A DNA stretch of 64,000 nt from Primorskyibacter aestuariivivens (GCF_028023675.1 NZ_JAQIOZ010000018.1:45831-109830); one strand, 5' to 3'; counted from the stretch's first letter, positions 25,192-36,633 are shown. A program made the numbers and translations. Notes: generated by a model from the sequence alone, not told the origin.

Positions 25192-26129
25192 CCTCCTTGA
25201 CGAACGAGCAACAAATCCACCTTTTTGACGACGTTGTGAGGGTTTTGGGAAACGAAGACCGGTTCAAGCTGAAGCTCGGAGCGGGGAGAAATACCTTTGC
25301 GTCGATCAAAGCAGGAGATTTGATTGGTCGGTTAGTACAGGTCAGCTCTGCTGCAGGGGCCGGTGCGGGTGCTGCCTTCGCAGCGACTGCTCCTTCTTCC
25401 ACTGTATGGGGAGCTCTGTTGGTTTCTTTTGGTATGACTTCCAATCCGATTGGTTGGATCGTTGGGGCCGCTGCAGCTTCAGGAGGTGTCTACTACGGTG
25501 TATCACATCTGTTCAAAACTTACTCTTCTACCCGCGTTGACGAGGTTCCCCGGTTCTTGAATACCGGCTTGGATGTGCTGGCCTCAACGACATTGGACCT
25601 TCTTGGTAGTCTTTCCTTAGAAATAGCGGCCATAGACGGTCACATTGACGCTTCTGAACGGGTTGCAATGGAGGAATACTTCGTCGAGGAGTGGGGTTAC
25701 GATCCTGACTATGTAACACATGCTTTGGATGTCCTGCAGCAGAATGTTGATAAGTCCCTTCTGTCCGAAATGGCAACTTCGCTTGCTTCGTTTGCACACG
25801 AAAACCCTGATTGCAATTTTCCGCTCATTCAAGCGGAACTGCGTAAGCTCTTGACAGAAATTGCTGAAGCAGACGGGTATTTGGATGAGCGTGAGGAAAT
25901 GGCAATTGAGCGGATTGAGTGTGCATTACGAGAGCGCAACACTATTATTTCCTCAACTATCAGAGCGATTTCAGAAGCGGCGACGGGCGTGAGAAATACG
26001 ACGACTTCAACAGCCCAAACTGTTGGAAAAACGACCTCCACTGCGCTTTTCGGTGCAGCGGATATGGCAGTCCGCGCTCGCAAGGTAACAGCGAGCTATA
26101 TTAGTGCGAAGATTTGGCCACGCGGCTGA
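25188..26129 (+). CDS. TerB-like protein with Gly/Ala-rich membrane segment
   Basis: A 313-residue protein. Residues 52-108 are hydrophobic and very rich in Gly and Ala (SSAAGAGAGAAFAATAPSS, NPIGWIVGAAAASGGVYYGV). Residues 130-250 look like a TerB/DjlA-type helical domain: two acidic motifs, AIDGHIDASERVAME (148-162) and EADGYLDEREEMAIERI (227-243), are the paired D-G-x-x-x-x-x-E metal-binding loops of that fold. The tail is rich in Thr and Ala with a TAQTVGKTTSTA stretch. TerB domains occur in tellurite/stress and phage-defence contexts, but this architecture is not one I can name. Composition is AT-richer than neighbours. It overlaps the upstream gene by 4 bases. Confidence 0.75.
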   Translation: MTSLTNEQQIHLFDDVVRVLGNEDRFKLKLGAGRNTFASIKAGDLIGRLVQVSSAAGAGAGAAFAATAPSSTVWGALLVSFGMTSNPIGWIVGAAAASGGVYYGVSHLFKTYSSTRVDEVPRFLNTGLDVLASTTLDLLGSLSLEIAAIDGHIDASERVAMEEYFVEEWGYDPDYVTHALDVLQQNVDKSLLSEMATSLASFAHENPDCNFPLIQAELRKLLTEIAEADGYLDEREEMAIERIECALRERNTIISSTIRAISEAATGVRNTTTSTAQTVGKTTSTALFGAADMAVRARKVTASYISAKIWPRG

Positions 26130-26506
26130 CGCCTTGGGGAGGCAAAAAGGACGCATCGTTGTGCAGAGCAAGGATCGCTCCCAAATCGCGTTTTTTTGGG
26201 CGGGGCGTATAGAAACGTCTGTAGGCGACGCCTGCAAAGCCGCGGTTCGAAACCTAAGAAGTTTTTGAAGTTTTGGTGCCCTGATGATAGCGGATATGGC
26301 CGCACATAGCGGCACCCGCCAATGCGGGCTCCCTGCTGTCATGAGCCGCATCTTGTACGAAGGTCGGCTGTTGCAACACGCCGCCAGCTTTGCAAACCCC
26401 GCTCACTGCGCAAAGCGGTCATACGCGATAGCCTATACTGGCACCCGCACAGAGTAACCGGTCAACCTGCTGACCGCTCATGCCGGGCTATCCCCATCCG
26501 CACCAC
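26130..26506. other. Non-coding stretch between the TerB-like operon and tkt
   Basis: About 380 bases without a convincing gene. It contains cccaaa...tttggg arms near 26178-26206 that might terminate the TerB-like operon, a T-arm-like ggttcgaaacc near 26242, and ccgct...agcgg arms near 26400-26421. No complete tRNA cloverleaf, transposase remnant or terminal repeat could be built. It may be a recombination scar at the edge of the accessory segment. Confidence 0.4.
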
Positions 26507-26537
26507 AAAAAAACCGGCCCCCGAAGGAGCCGGTTTC
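26507..26537 (-). terminator. Rho-independent terminator of tkt
   Basis: Reverse strand: accggctccttcgggggccggt stem-loop followed by seven T residues. It lies 23 bases after the tkt stop. Confidence 0.88.
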
Positions 26538-26559
26538 AATCCGTTCCGGGATAGGCCGT

Positions 26560-28581
26560 TTAGCCCAGCAATTCCTTGACCTTGGCCACCGTCGCCTCGG
26601 CCGTGATGCCAAAATGCTCGAACAGCTCTTCCGCGGGGGCAGAGGCCCCAAAGCTGTCCATGCCGATGAACCCGGCCTTGGCCTCGCGGCCCCGCTCGCC
26701 CAAGAGCCAGCGGTCCCAGCCCGCGGCGCGCATACCGGCCTCGATGCCGACACGCACCGGACCTCCCGGCAGCACGCGCTTGCGATAGGCTTCGTCCTGC
26801 GCCGCGAAAAGCTCCATGCAGGGCATGGACACAACGCGCACGCCGATACCTTCGGCCTGCAGCGTCGCGCGGGCCTCCATGGCAACAGACACTTCGGAGC
26901 CGGTGGCGATCAGGATCACCTGACGTTTGCCCTCGGCATCGGCCAGCACATAGCCGCCCTGCGCGGTCATGTTCTTGGTCTTGTGTTCGGTGCGCACGGT
27001 GGGCAGGCCCTGACGGGTCAGCGACAGCACAGACGGCGTGGCATCCTGCGTCAACGCAATCTCCCAGGCCTCGGCGGTTTCGACCGTGTCGGCGGGGCGG
27101 AAGACCAGCGTGTTGGGCGTGGCGCGCGAAATGGCCAGATGTTCGACCGGCTGGTGCGTGGGGCCGTCTTCACCCAGACCGATGGAGTCATGGGTCATGA
27201 CATAGACCACCGGCTGTTTCATCAGCGCCGACAGACGCATCGCCGGGCGGGCGTAGTCGGTGAAACACATGAAGGTGCCGCCATAGGGGCGCACGCCGCC
27301 ATGCAGCGCCATACCGTTCATCGCCGAGGACATGCCATGTTCGCGAATGCCCCAATAGACATAGCGCCCGCCGCGGTTGTCCACGTCGAACACGCCCATA
27401 TCCCCGGCCTTGGTGTTGTTCGACCCGGTGAGGTCGGCTGAACCGCCCACGGTTTCCGGCATGATCGGGTTGATTACTTCCAGCACCATCTCGGACGACT
27501 TGCGGGTCGCCACTTTCGGGCCTTCGTCGCTGATCTGCTTTTTCAGCGCCTTGATGGTGGCCGACAGTTTCTTGGGCGCTTCACCAGCCTGCTGACGGGC
27601 GAATTCCTTTTGTTTGGCGCCGGAGACCGAGGCAAGACGCGCCTCCCATTCTTCACGCGCGCTCGCGCCACGCGCACCAATGGCTTCCCATTGCGATTTG
27701 ATGTCGGCGGGCACTTCGAACGGGCCGGTGGTCCAGCCATAGAGCTGTTTGGCGGCGGCCATCTGGTCCGCATCGGTCAGCGCGCCGTGGCCCTTGGACG
27801 TGTCCTGCGCGGCGTGGCCCAGCGCGATATGGGTCTTGCAGGCAATCATCGACGGTTTTTTGGATTTCTTCGCCGCCGCGATGGCCGCATCGATCTCGTC
27901 GGGGTTGTGGCCGTCGATCTCCTGCACATGCCAGCCCGAGGCCTTGAAGCGCATCACCTGATCGGTGCGGTCCGACAGTGACACCTTGCCGTCGATGGTG
28001 ATGTTGTTGTTGTCCCAGAACACCACAAGCTTGGACAGCTCATGCCGTCCGGCAAGGCCTATGGCTTCCTGGCTCACACCCTCCATAAGGCAGCCGTCAC
28101 CGGCGATCACGTAGGTATAGTGATCGACGATCTTGGCGCCGAAACGCGCGCGCTGGATTTCCTCGGCCATGGCGAAACCGACGGAATTGGCAATGCCCTG
28201 ACCCAGCGGGCCGGTGGTGGTCTCAATCGCCCGGGCAAGGAAGTTTTCCGGGTGACCGGCGGTTTTCGCGCCCAGCTGGCGGAAATTCTTGACCTGATCG
28301 AGCGTGATTTCCGCGTCACCGACAAGATAGAGCAGCGAATACAGCAGCATCGAGCCGTGACCGGCGGACAGGATGAACCGGTCGCGATCGGGCCAGTCGG
28401 GACGCGCGGCATCAAACTTCAGATGTTTTTCAAACAGCACCGTGGCAACGTCGGCCATACCCATGGGCATGCCGGAATGGCCGGAATTGGCCGCATGCAC
28501 GGCGTCCAGCGTCAAAGCACGGATGGCGGCGGCCTTGGACCAGTGGTCGGGGAAGGCGGATTTGAGCGCGTCGATATCCAA
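26560..28581 (-). CDS. tkt: Transketolase
   Basis: A 673-residue TPP enzyme of the pentose-phosphate and Calvin-type pathways. Visible motifs: [20 protein letters not shown] near residue 70, the TPP motif [13 protein letters not shown] with [13 protein letters not shown] (about 155-190), the central pyrimidine domain with [15 protein letters not shown], and the transketolase signature [14 protein letters not shown] (about 470). The C-terminal domain ends KVKELLG. Full length, with its own terminator; divergent from zauP-zapA. No other Calvin-cycle genes are here. Confidence 0.97.
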   Translation of the reverse strand: MDIDALKSAFPDHWSKAAAIRALTLDAVHAANSGHSGMPMGMADVATVLFEKHLKFDAARPDWPDRDRFILSAGHGSMLLYSLLYLVGDAEITLDQVKNFRQLGAKTAGHPENFLARAIETTTGPLGQGIANSVGFAMAEEIQRARFGAKIVDHYTYVIAGDGCLMEGVSQEAIGLAGRHELSKLVVFWDNNNITIDGKVSLSDRTDQVMRFKASGWHVQEIDGHNPDEIDAAIAAAKKSKKPSMIACKTHIALGHAAQDTSKGHGALTDADQMAAAKQLYGWTTGPFEVPADIKSQWEAIGARGASAREEWEARLASVSGAKQKEFARQQAGEAPKKLSATIKALKKQISDEGPKVATRKSSEMVLEVINPIMPETVGGSADLTGSNNTKAGDMGVFDVDNRGGRYVYWGIREHGMSSAMNGMALHGGVRPYGGTFMCFTDYARPAMRLSALMKQPVVYVMTHDSIGLGEDGPTHQPVEHLAISRATPNTLVFRPADTVETAEAWEIALTQDATPSVLSLTRQGLPTVRTEHKTKNMTAQGGYVLADAEGKRQVILIATGSEVSVAMEARATLQAEGIGVRVVSMPCMELFAAQDEAYRKRVLPGGPVRVGIEAGMRAAGWDRWLLGERGREAKAGFIGMDSFGASAPAEELFEHFGITAEATVAKVKELLG

Positions 28582-28794
28582 GGGATCGTTCCTTTCTGGC
28601 GAGATTGTGTGCTCAATACCAGCCCCGGTTCGAAGTGCAAGATAGCGCTGACATCGTCCTCTAAGTGCTTGAACTCAAAAGGGGCGCATTTTTCCACAGG
28701 GTTGGGTAAACTTGGGCAGAACGTCCTCAGACGGCGATTCGCCCGCACCCGGGGACAGGGGGCGGCGCGGGCCGACAGCAAGAAAGGCGAGGAA

Positions 28795-29322
28795 ATGGCG
28801 GATATCGAGGAGCTTCAACGCAGGATAACGGCTGCGCTGGAACGGATAGGAAAGGGCGTGGACACGCTTGATGCGGGCACGGCAGCGGCCGACCCGGACG
28901 AGATTGCGAGTCTGGCGGCGCAGGTGGAAACGCTTGAGGAACAGCTCAGCGATGAGCGGGTGACCAATGAGCAACTGACCGAACGGGTCAAAACGCTCAA
29001 ACAGCGCCTGGAACAGGACGAGGCGACGGTCAAATCCCGCATCGACGCCCAATCCGAGGCCACGGCACAGATCGACCTTGAGTTGCAGCGCCTGCGCAAG
29101 GTGAACGAGCAATTGCGCGAGAACAACCGCGCCCTGCGCGAGGCCAATGAGGCCGGGATTGCCGATCCGCATCTGATCAACAAGGCGATGAGCGCAGAGC
29201 TCGAAGCGCTGAACGCGGCGCGCGCCGCCGAGATGGCCGAGAGCCGTGCCATCGCGGTCGAGCTGGAACAGCTTCTGGACGGGGCTGCGCCCGCCGCGAC
29301 ACCCACCGAGGAGGACGCCTGA
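28795..29322 (+). CDS. zauP: Coiled-coil protein upstream of ZapA (ZauP-like)
   Basis: A 175-residue, highly charged protein predicted to be almost entirely coiled coil (about 40-125: SLAAQVETLEEQLSDERVTN, ERVKTLKQRLEQDEATVKSR, LRKVNEQLRENNRALREANE). It overlaps zapA by one base (TGATG). In Caulobacter a coiled-coil protein encoded just upstream of zapA, ZauP, is needed for ZapA to act on the FtsZ ring. Position, length and composition fit, so I use that name by analogy. Start ATG 28795 has AAGGCGAGGA upstream. Confidence 0.7.
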   Translation: MADIEELQRRITAALERIGKGVDTLDAGTAAADPDEIASLAAQVETLEEQLSDERVTNEQLTERVKTLKQRLEQDEATVKSRIDAQSEATAQIDLELQRLRKVNEQLRENNRALREANEAGIADPHLINKAMSAELEALNAARAAEMAESRAIAVELEQLLDGAAPAATPTEEDA

Positions 29323-29726
29323 TGCCCGAAGTAGCAATCACAGTGGGTGGCCGGACCTTTCAGGTGGCCTGTCAGGACGGCGAAGAACATTACCTGCACG
29401 CCGCCGCAAAAATGCTGGATACCGAAGCGCGCGTGCTGAGCGACCAGATCGGGCGTTTGCCCGAGGCGCGCATGCTGCTCATGGCGGGGCTGATGCTGGC
29501 GGACAAGACCGCGGGTCTTGAGGACAAGGTCCGCGAACAGGAAGACCGGATTGCCCAACTGGTGGGCGAGCGCGACGCGCTGCAAAACCAACCCGCGCCG
29601 GAACCGCAACGGGTCGAGGTGCCGGTGGTGCCGCAAAGCGTGACCGACACGCTGGCCGAGATCGCCGCGCGGGCGGAATCGCTGGCCGGTGAGATCGAGG
29701 AAAAGGCGGGACAATCCCGGGAATAA
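29322..29726 (+). CDS. zapA: Cell division protein ZapA
   Basis: A 134-residue FtsZ-ring-associated protein. The N-terminal ZapA head (MPEVAITVGGRTFQVACQDG, then EEHYLHAAAKMLDTEARVLS) is followed by RMLLMAGLMLADKTAGLED and a C-terminal coiled coil. It cross-links FtsZ filaments at midcell. It is translationally coupled to the zauP-like gene. The C-terminal extension (about residues 85-134, with PAPEPQRVEVP) is longer than in E. coli ZapA. Confidence 0.9.
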   Translation: MPEVAITVGGRTFQVACQDGEEHYLHAAAKMLDTEARVLSDQIGRLPEARMLLMAGLMLADKTAGLEDKVREQEDRIAQLVGERDALQNQPAPEPQRVEVPVVPQSVTDTLAEIAARAESLAGEIEEKAGQSRE

Positions 29727-29728
29727 AC

Positions 29729-29773
29729 GATTTCCCTGAAGGAAATCGGTCCGAAATCTTGTGAAGATTTCGG
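29729..29773. repeat. Two adjacent hairpins between zapA and grxD
   Basis: gatttcc-ctgaa-ggaaatc (29729-29747) and ccgaaatctt-gtg-aagatttcgg (29751-29773, a perfect 10-bp stem) lie between the convergent zapA and grxD genes. They may form a bidirectional terminator although T-runs are missing. Confidence 0.45.
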
Positions 29774-29811
29774 GTGTGGAGCGGGCGGGGCAACACCCCG
29801 CCCATCGCACT

Positions 29812-30174
29812 TCAGCTGTTGGCTTCGCGGATCTTGTTGGCCGCGTCCTTGTCGAACCCAACGCCGTTTGTTTCGAACATCTCGTCCAACTCGCCCGAGA
29901 GCGTCATCTCGGTGATGATGTCACAGCCGCCCACGAACTCGCCCTTGATGTAAAGCTGCGGGATGGTGGGCCAGTCGGAGTACTCCTTGATGCCCTGGCG
30001 CACCGCCTCATCGGCCAGCACGTTGATGTCCTTGAACTCGACACCCATGTAGTTGAGCACGCCCGCCACGCGGCTGGAGAACCCGCATTGCGGCATTTCC
30101 TTGGTGCCTTTCATGAACAGCACCACGTCATTGGCGTCCACGGTTTCCTTGATCTGGTCTTTGACGTCGGTCAT
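29812..30174 (-). CDS. grxD: Monothiol glutaredoxin, Grx4 family
   Basis: A 120-residue CGFS-type glutaredoxin (motif at residues 30-33, in [11 protein letters not shown]). It binds a bridging [2Fe-2S] cluster with glutathione, alone or with BolA, and serves in Fe-S delivery and iron sensing. [20 protein letters not shown] is the GSH-binding region. It is last in a reverse-strand cluster after bolA and a small membrane protein, overlapping the latter by 4 bases. Confidence 0.96.
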   Translation of the reverse strand: MTDVKDQIKETVDANDVVLFMKGTKEMPQCGFSSRVAGVLNYMGVEFKDINVLADEAVRQGIKEYSDWPTIPQLYIKGEFVGGCDIITEMTLSGELDEMFETNGVGFDKDAANKIREANS

Positions 30175-30407
30175 CTTTTGTCCTTTGGAATGAAGTGTTT
30201 GGCGTATTCCTGCGGATCGCGGGGGACCTTGTAGGAGCGGCTTTGCCCGCCCAGTCCCGAAGAGTAATGCGAATGCAGGGTGTGATATCCTTCGCCCGGT
30301 TCCGAGCCGCGTTTCCGGCCCTCATCCTCGGCGATGGCCCGGCGGGCCAGGATGGTGACCACCACAGCGATGGCCACGATCAGCACGAGGATGAGCAGCC
30401 AGTCCAT
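30171..30407 (-). CDS. Small membrane protein between bolA and grxD
   Basis: A 78-residue protein with one N-terminal membrane helix ([20 protein letters not shown]) and a basic cytoplasmic tail ([20 protein letters not shown], ending FIPKDKR). No family recognised. It sits 4 bases after bolA and overlaps grxD by 4 bases (ATGA), so it is translated with the two Fe-S partners. A role with membrane-associated Fe-S or redox work is only inferred from position. Confidence 0.72.
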   Translation of the reverse strand: MDWLLILVLIVAIAVVVTILARRAIAEDEGRKRGSEPGEGYHTLHSHYSSGLGGQSRSYKVPRDPQEYAKHFIPKDKR

Positions 30408-30411
30408 TTGC

Positions 30412-30642
30412 CTAGTCCGGCGCTTTGGTGGTCAGTGCCAGTGCGTGCAATTCGCCACTGTCGAGCTTTTCACGAATGGCGGCGTTCACGGCGCGCTGCT
30501 GCTGCACCCGGTTCTTGCCGCGAAAGCTTTCGTCGATCACTTCGGCGGCGAAATGCTGGCCATCATCGCCCTGTACGATGATCTTGGCCTCGGGAAAGCT
30601 CTGGCGGATCAGGGTCTCGATTTCTGTTGCGTCAATGGGCAT
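30412..30642 (-). CDS. bolA: BolA family protein
   Basis: A 76-residue BolA-fold protein. MPIDATEIETLIRQSFPEAK opens it; the GDDGQHFAAEVIDESFRGKN and RVQQQRAVNAAIREKL segments are typical, with the His in DGQHF and the Glu-Leu-His-Ala end (SGELHALAL) as Fe-S ligand candidates. It forms a complex with GrxD, encoded two genes downstream. The frame is open further upstream but the family start is M30642. Confidence 0.93.
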   Translation of the reverse strand: MPIDATEIETLIRQSFPEAKIIVQGDDGQHFAAEVIDESFRGKNRVQQQRAVNAAIREKLDSGELHALALTTKAPD

Positions 30643-30716
30643 GCGGGGTGTCCTTGTTGTTTGCCGCAAAAGGTATGTCTGACATGGCGCAATGGCAAGG
30701 GCGGCCAAGGTGCCAA

Positions 30717-31583
30717 TCAGGGACGGATCAGCGTCACGCCGGGCATTTCCGCGAGCTTTGCGCAGTCCTGGTCATAGGTCCGGTCCAAAAGGCCGCGCTC
30801 GTCGTCGCTCCAGGGGTCATAGGCCGGGAACTCCGTGCCTTTGGGGAACCTCTGGAGTGCCTCGCGCGTGCTTTCCTTGCTGACCTCTCCATGCGCGGCG
30901 AGCCAGTTGATGGCGGCGCCGGAAAAACCCGGATTGGCGGCGCTTTCACGCAGGGTGACGGCCTGGGCCGCGTCGCCCATCGCGTGTTGCAGCACGCTCA
31001 AGGCAACACCCGGATAATCCTCGTAGCGCCAAACAAAGACCGGCACCTCGCTCAGCGTCTGTTGCAGGCGTTTGATCATCCGGTGCCAGCGCAGCCCGCT
31101 CAGATCCGTATGGCCAAGATACTGTCGGAAGCTGTGGAAGGCGTGGCCCTTCATGTTTTCCTGCCAGGCGGAGACAAGGAAAGTCCGGGGCGCGCGGATG
31201 GCCACGCCCACCTGTACGTCATGATTTTCAAAGAGTTGCACGACACGCTTCACCCGCCCGGGCGCGAATTTGTAGAGCCGGTCATCCTGAAGCAGCATGT
31301 TCGGCGCGAGCGAGCCAAGGATATTCTCGTTCATCAGGACGACGCGCTCCGCATCGCCCACATGCTTTCTCAGAAACCCCTCGGCCGCCAGTCGCAGAAG
31401 CTCGGGATCGGCCCGCCCCCTGAGCAGGCCCGAGAGCGGCAGGACATCCGCGCCAATCGGCATCGGCCCGATCACGCCGACGCCATGCGGGGCCAGCGCT
31501 GCGCGGCTGTCGGTGACCGAACGCTGCAGATGGGTGGACGCGGTCTTGTGCGCGCCGATCAATATGCTCAACCGGCGGCGCAT
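30717..31583 (-). CDS. Sulfotransferase-like P-loop protein
   Basis: A 288-residue protein. The 5'-phosphosulfate-binding loop is IGAHKTASTHLQRS (about residues 9-22), as in PAPS-dependent sulfotransferases and related nucleotide-binding proteins. VAIRAPRTFLVSAWQ (about 128-142) is the 3'-phosphate-binding R/S region. The acceptor is unknown. It ends a possible transcript after purL (6-base gap), though a purine link is unlikely. Confidence 0.75.
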   Translation of the reverse strand: MRRRLSILIGAHKTASTHLQRSVTDSRAALAPHGVGVIGPMPIGADVLPLSGLLRGRADPELLRLAAEGFLRKHVGDAERVVLMNENILGSLAPNMLLQDDRLYKFAPGRVKRVVQLFENHDVQVGVAIRAPRTFLVSAWQENMKGHAFHSFRQYLGHTDLSGLRWHRMIKRLQQTLSEVPVFVWRYEDYPGVALSVLQHAMGDAAQAVTLRESAANPGFSGAAINWLAAHGEVSKESTREALQRFPKGTEFPAYDPWSDDERGLLDRTYDQDCAKLAEMPGVTLIRP

Positions 31584-31588
31584 TTCGT

Positions 31589-33748
<2,160 letters not shown>

Positions 33749-33835
33749 GGTCATGAACTTCCCCAGATCAGATTTGCGCACCGTTTACGCCAAGGGAGGC
33801 GCGGGGGCAATGCGCCTTTGCAGGGGAAAGCCGCG

Positions 33836-34726
33836 TCAGGGTGCCGTTATGGCGGGCGGTTTGCGCCGTTTGCCCGACACCGCGTTGCCGATGATCGCGG
33901 CCAGAAGGATCGCGCCGCCGATCAGCGTGTTGGCGGTCGCGGTCTCCCCAAGGAAAAGCCACACCCAGAGCGGCCCGAGCAGCACCTCGGCTAGTGACAA
34001 AAGCGCCAGTTCCGCCGCCGGTAGGCTGCGTGATCCCAGCGTATAAAGGATCAGCCCCGCGCCCACCTGAAACACGCCCATCCCCATGGCGATGCCGCCA
34101 TCACGCGGTGTGAGCAGCAGCGGCAGGGAGAGCGACAGGCAGATCACCGTCGTCATGACGATGGCAAACAGTCCCGACAGAAAGACCGAGGGCAGCATCT
34201 CGCCCGATTTGCCCCAGCGCAGCGCCACGGTGAAGACGGCAAAGCCAAAGGCCGAGCCAATCGCGGCAAGGCTCCCGGACAGCGCCACGCCGCCGGTCTT
34301 GTCGGCGACCATGATGGCGATGCCGCCGATGGCCACGGCGATGGACACCCAGGTCGCCAACCGCACCGGTTCGCGCAGCACGACCCAGCCCAGCACCGCC
34401 GCCATGAACGGCGCAGTGGCAAAGAGCAGCATGGCATTGGCGACGGATGTGGCCTGAATGGCGTAGATCCCGCCGGAATAGGCCGCCACCAGCGACAGCC
34501 CGGCTATTACGGCCGGAAAGCCGATGCGCCGGATTTGCGCAAAGGGGCTTTCACCCGAGCGGAGGCGGATCACCACATAGAGAAACAGCGACAATGCGAT
34601 GGAGCGATAGAGCAGGATCTGCCAGACCACGGCGTCGTCGATCAACCGGATGCCAAGCCCAACCGTGGACCACAAGACGCCCGCGGCAAAGACAAAGAGC
34701 ACGCCGGATTTATGCGTGTCACTCAT
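33836..34726 (-). CDS. EamA/DMT-family transporter
   Basis: About 296 residues with ten membrane segments in two EamA repeats (about 8-135 and 145-285). PFMAAVLGWVVLREPVRLAT ends the first repeat and LLSLAEVLLGPLWVWLFLGE the second, both typical E-P/G-E exporter endings. Cargo unknown. The start is uncertain: ATG 34726 or an in-frame GTG at 34753, neither with a clear ribosome-binding site. It stands between purL and the pxp genes without coupling. Confidence 0.85.
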   Translation of the reverse strand: MSDTHKSGVLFVFAAGVLWSTVGLGIRLIDDAVVWQILLYRSIALSLFLYVVIRLRSGESPFAQIRRIGFPAVIAGLSLVAAYSGGIYAIQATSVANAMLLFATAPFMAAVLGWVVLREPVRLATWVSIAVAIGGIAIMVADKTGGVALSGSLAAIGSAFGFAVFTVALRWGKSGEMLPSVFLSGLFAIVMTTVICLSLSLPLLLTPRDGGIAMGMGVFQVGAGLILYTLGSRSLPAAELALLSLAEVLLGPLWVWLFLGETATANTLIGGAILLAAIIGNAVSGKRRKPPAITAP

Positions 34727-34828
34727 CTGGGCGGGCGGGGTAAGCGTGGTCACTGGCGGGTCCGGCAGTTGGGGTTTCCCCTTGGCTAACAGCGCAATTG
34801 CGACATTGCCCCACTGTTTGCGACCTGT

Positions 34829-35842
34829 TCAGTTGTCTTCATCCCCGGCGATTACCCCGTCGACCAACCGGTAGGACAGCAGATCGCTCATGTCATGCGG
34901 GTCACGGATCAACGGGCGGGTGGCCTTGCGCAAGGCCCGGCGGCGCTCGACCTCGCGACGCTCAATCTCGACCGCCTCGTCCAGCGTGACGAATTGAAAG
35001 CACAGCTCCGCCCCGGGCCGGGCCTGTGCCACCCGGGGCAGGTCGGCAGGCAGGACCGAGCCGATACGGGGATAACCGCCGGTGGTCTGGCATTCGCTGA
35101 GCAGAACGAAAGGCGTGCCGTCGCCGGTGACCTGCACGTCGCCGGGGACAATGACTTCGGACAGGATATTCAATCCGGCGTCGGTGCCGAAGCCCTCGCC
35201 GTCGGGCAAGAGCCGCACGCCCATGCGGTTGCCGCGCGTGTCGCGGCGGAAGGTGGTGGCCTCGAACCGGGTGATTTCGGCTTGGGCAAACACATCGGTC
35301 TGAAGGCTGGGCACAAGCCGCACCGTGCCGCCATCGAACCGGGGCAGGGGGTCGAGCGTCAGTCCGGTGTCGGTTCGCGTATCCGCGCCAACGGGCAGTT
35401 GCGTTCCTTCGGCCAGCGCCGCCCCGATCCGCGCCGCCAGATGCGCGGCGCGTGATCCGAGCTGTTCGGGCGTGGCAATGCCGCCGCCCAGATGCAGGTA
35501 GCCATAGCTGCCGCGTTCCGCCGCGCCGACCTCCAGTTTTGACCCGGCGGGGAGCGTATGGCTGGCGTTCCAGACCAGCGGCGATCCGTCCAGCGTGGCG
35601 CGCATCGGCGCGCCGGTGAGCGCGATGCGCATATCCTCGCGCGCCTCGAACGTGCCGCCCATCCCGGCCAGTTCCAGCGCCGCGCAGGTCTCGGGCTGGT
35701 TAAGCAACGCCGCGCCTTCCCACAGCGCCAGCCGGTCCGCCGCGCCGCCGCGCGACAGGCCAAAGGCGAGGTAGCCGGGACGGCCTATATCCTGCACCGT
35801 GACGCCGGGCCCCGCGCGGTGGACGATCAGCGCGCGGCTCAT
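34829..35842 (-). CDS. pxpC: 5-oxoprolinase subunit C (biotin-dependent carboxyltransferase-like, KipA)
   Basis: A 337-residue protein of the AHS2/KipA family. ALIVHRAGPGVTVQDIGRPG at the start and GYPRIGSVLPADLPRVAQ are diagnostic, with YGYLHLGGGIATPEQLGSRA in the middle. With PxpA and PxpB it hydrolyses 5-oxoproline (pyroglutamate) to glutamate using ATP. It overlaps pxpB by 4 bases. pxpA is not in the immediate neighbourhood. Confidence 0.92.
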   Translation of the reverse strand: MSRALIVHRAGPGVTVQDIGRPGYLAFGLSRGGAADRLALWEGAALLNQPETCAALELAGMGGTFEAREDMRIALTGAPMRATLDGSPLVWNASHTLPAGSKLEVGAAERGSYGYLHLGGGIATPEQLGSRAAHLAARIGAALAEGTQLPVGADTRTDTGLTLDPLPRFDGGTVRLVPSLQTDVFAQAEITRFEATTFRRDTRGNRMGVRLLPDGEGFGTDAGLNILSEVIVPGDVQVTGDGTPFVLLSECQTTGGYPRIGSVLPADLPRVAQARPGAELCFQFVTLDEAVEIERREVERRRALRKATRPLIRDPHDMSDLLSYRLVDGVIAGDEDN

Positions 35843-36582
35843 GCGATCACCTCGGATGTGGCGCCGCCATCGGGGTCATCGTCATACCGGGCAAGCTCTT
35901 CGGGCGTGACCGCATAAAACAGCACCTCGTCGCCGGGGCGCAGGACAAAGGGGGTCTCGTCCCCCGGCCGGAACAGGCGAAACCGCGTCTGCCCGATATG
36001 CCGCCAGCCGGTGGGGGTGGCCACCGGAAACAGCACCAATTGCCGGATCGCGACGCAGAGCCCGGCGGCGGGCACTTCGGCAGTCAGCTTTGTCAGGCGG
36101 GGAATATCCCATGCTTCGGAAAGGGCACCCAGATAGGGCATGCCGGGGGCAAAGCCGATGGTCTGCACGCGGACCTGCGTCCGGGACAGCTCTTCAATGG
36201 CCTCCGCCTCGGTCAACCCCGCGGCGGAGGCGGCCTCGGCCATCTGCGGGCCGTGGTCGCCGCCAAAAACCGTCGGCACATGCCAAAGCCGCCGTCCCGT
36301 GGGCAGATCGGCGGCGAACCAGTTCTGCGCATGGGCCAGAGCCTCAAGATCGGCGCGCATCTCCGCATGCGACCGGCGCAGCGGGTCGAAACGCAGATAG
36401 GTCGAGACCAGCGAGGTCGAGCTCTCGCGCACTGCCTCCCAGCCTGCGTGCTCCACCGCATCGCGAAAGGCCAGCGCGGCGCGGTTGGCCTGTTCGCTGA
36501 GCCGGTCGGCAAAGCTGACGAGGAAACCGTCATATCCGGCGGTGCGGATCTGCGGCCAGTTTTGATCCTGCGCATCATTCAT
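35839..36582 (-). CDS. pxpB: 5-oxoprolinase subunit B (KipI, AHS1)
   Basis: A 247-residue AHS1/KipI-family protein. The diagnostic stretch is RVQTIGFAPGMPYLGALSEA (about 130-150), followed by IRQLVLFPVATPTGWRHIGQ. It pairs with PxpC in the 5-oxoprolinase complex. ATG 36582 is the chosen start; a longer frame overlaps the space after lysR. A LysR gene is 52 bases upstream on the same strand and may be co-transcribed. Confidence 0.92.
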   Translation of the reverse strand: MNDAQDQNWPQIRTAGYDGFLVSFADRLSEQANRAALAFRDAVEHAGWEAVRESSTSLVSTYLRFDPLRRSHAEMRADLEALAHAQNWFAADLPTGRRLWHVPTVFGGDHGPQMAEAASAAGLTEAEAIEELSRTQVRVQTIGFAPGMPYLGALSEAWDIPRLTKLTAEVPAAGLCVAIRQLVLFPVATPTGWRHIGQTRFRLFRPGDETPFVLRPGDEVLFYAVTPEELARYDDDPDGGATSEVIA

Positions 36583-36633
36583 GGCGGCCCCGACCCTAGG
36601 CGCTCTGCCGTCGGGCACAAGCCGGGAAATGAC

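Noticed and set aside
26236..26256. T-arm-like ggttcgaaacc suggesting a tRNA or att site
   Set aside because: No acceptor stem, anticodon arm or CCA end can be placed around it, so only coincidence or a decayed remnant is supported.
29727..29811. 6S RNA next to zapA
   Set aside because: 6S RNA often follows zapA, but the gap here is only 85 bases and consists of two small hairpins.
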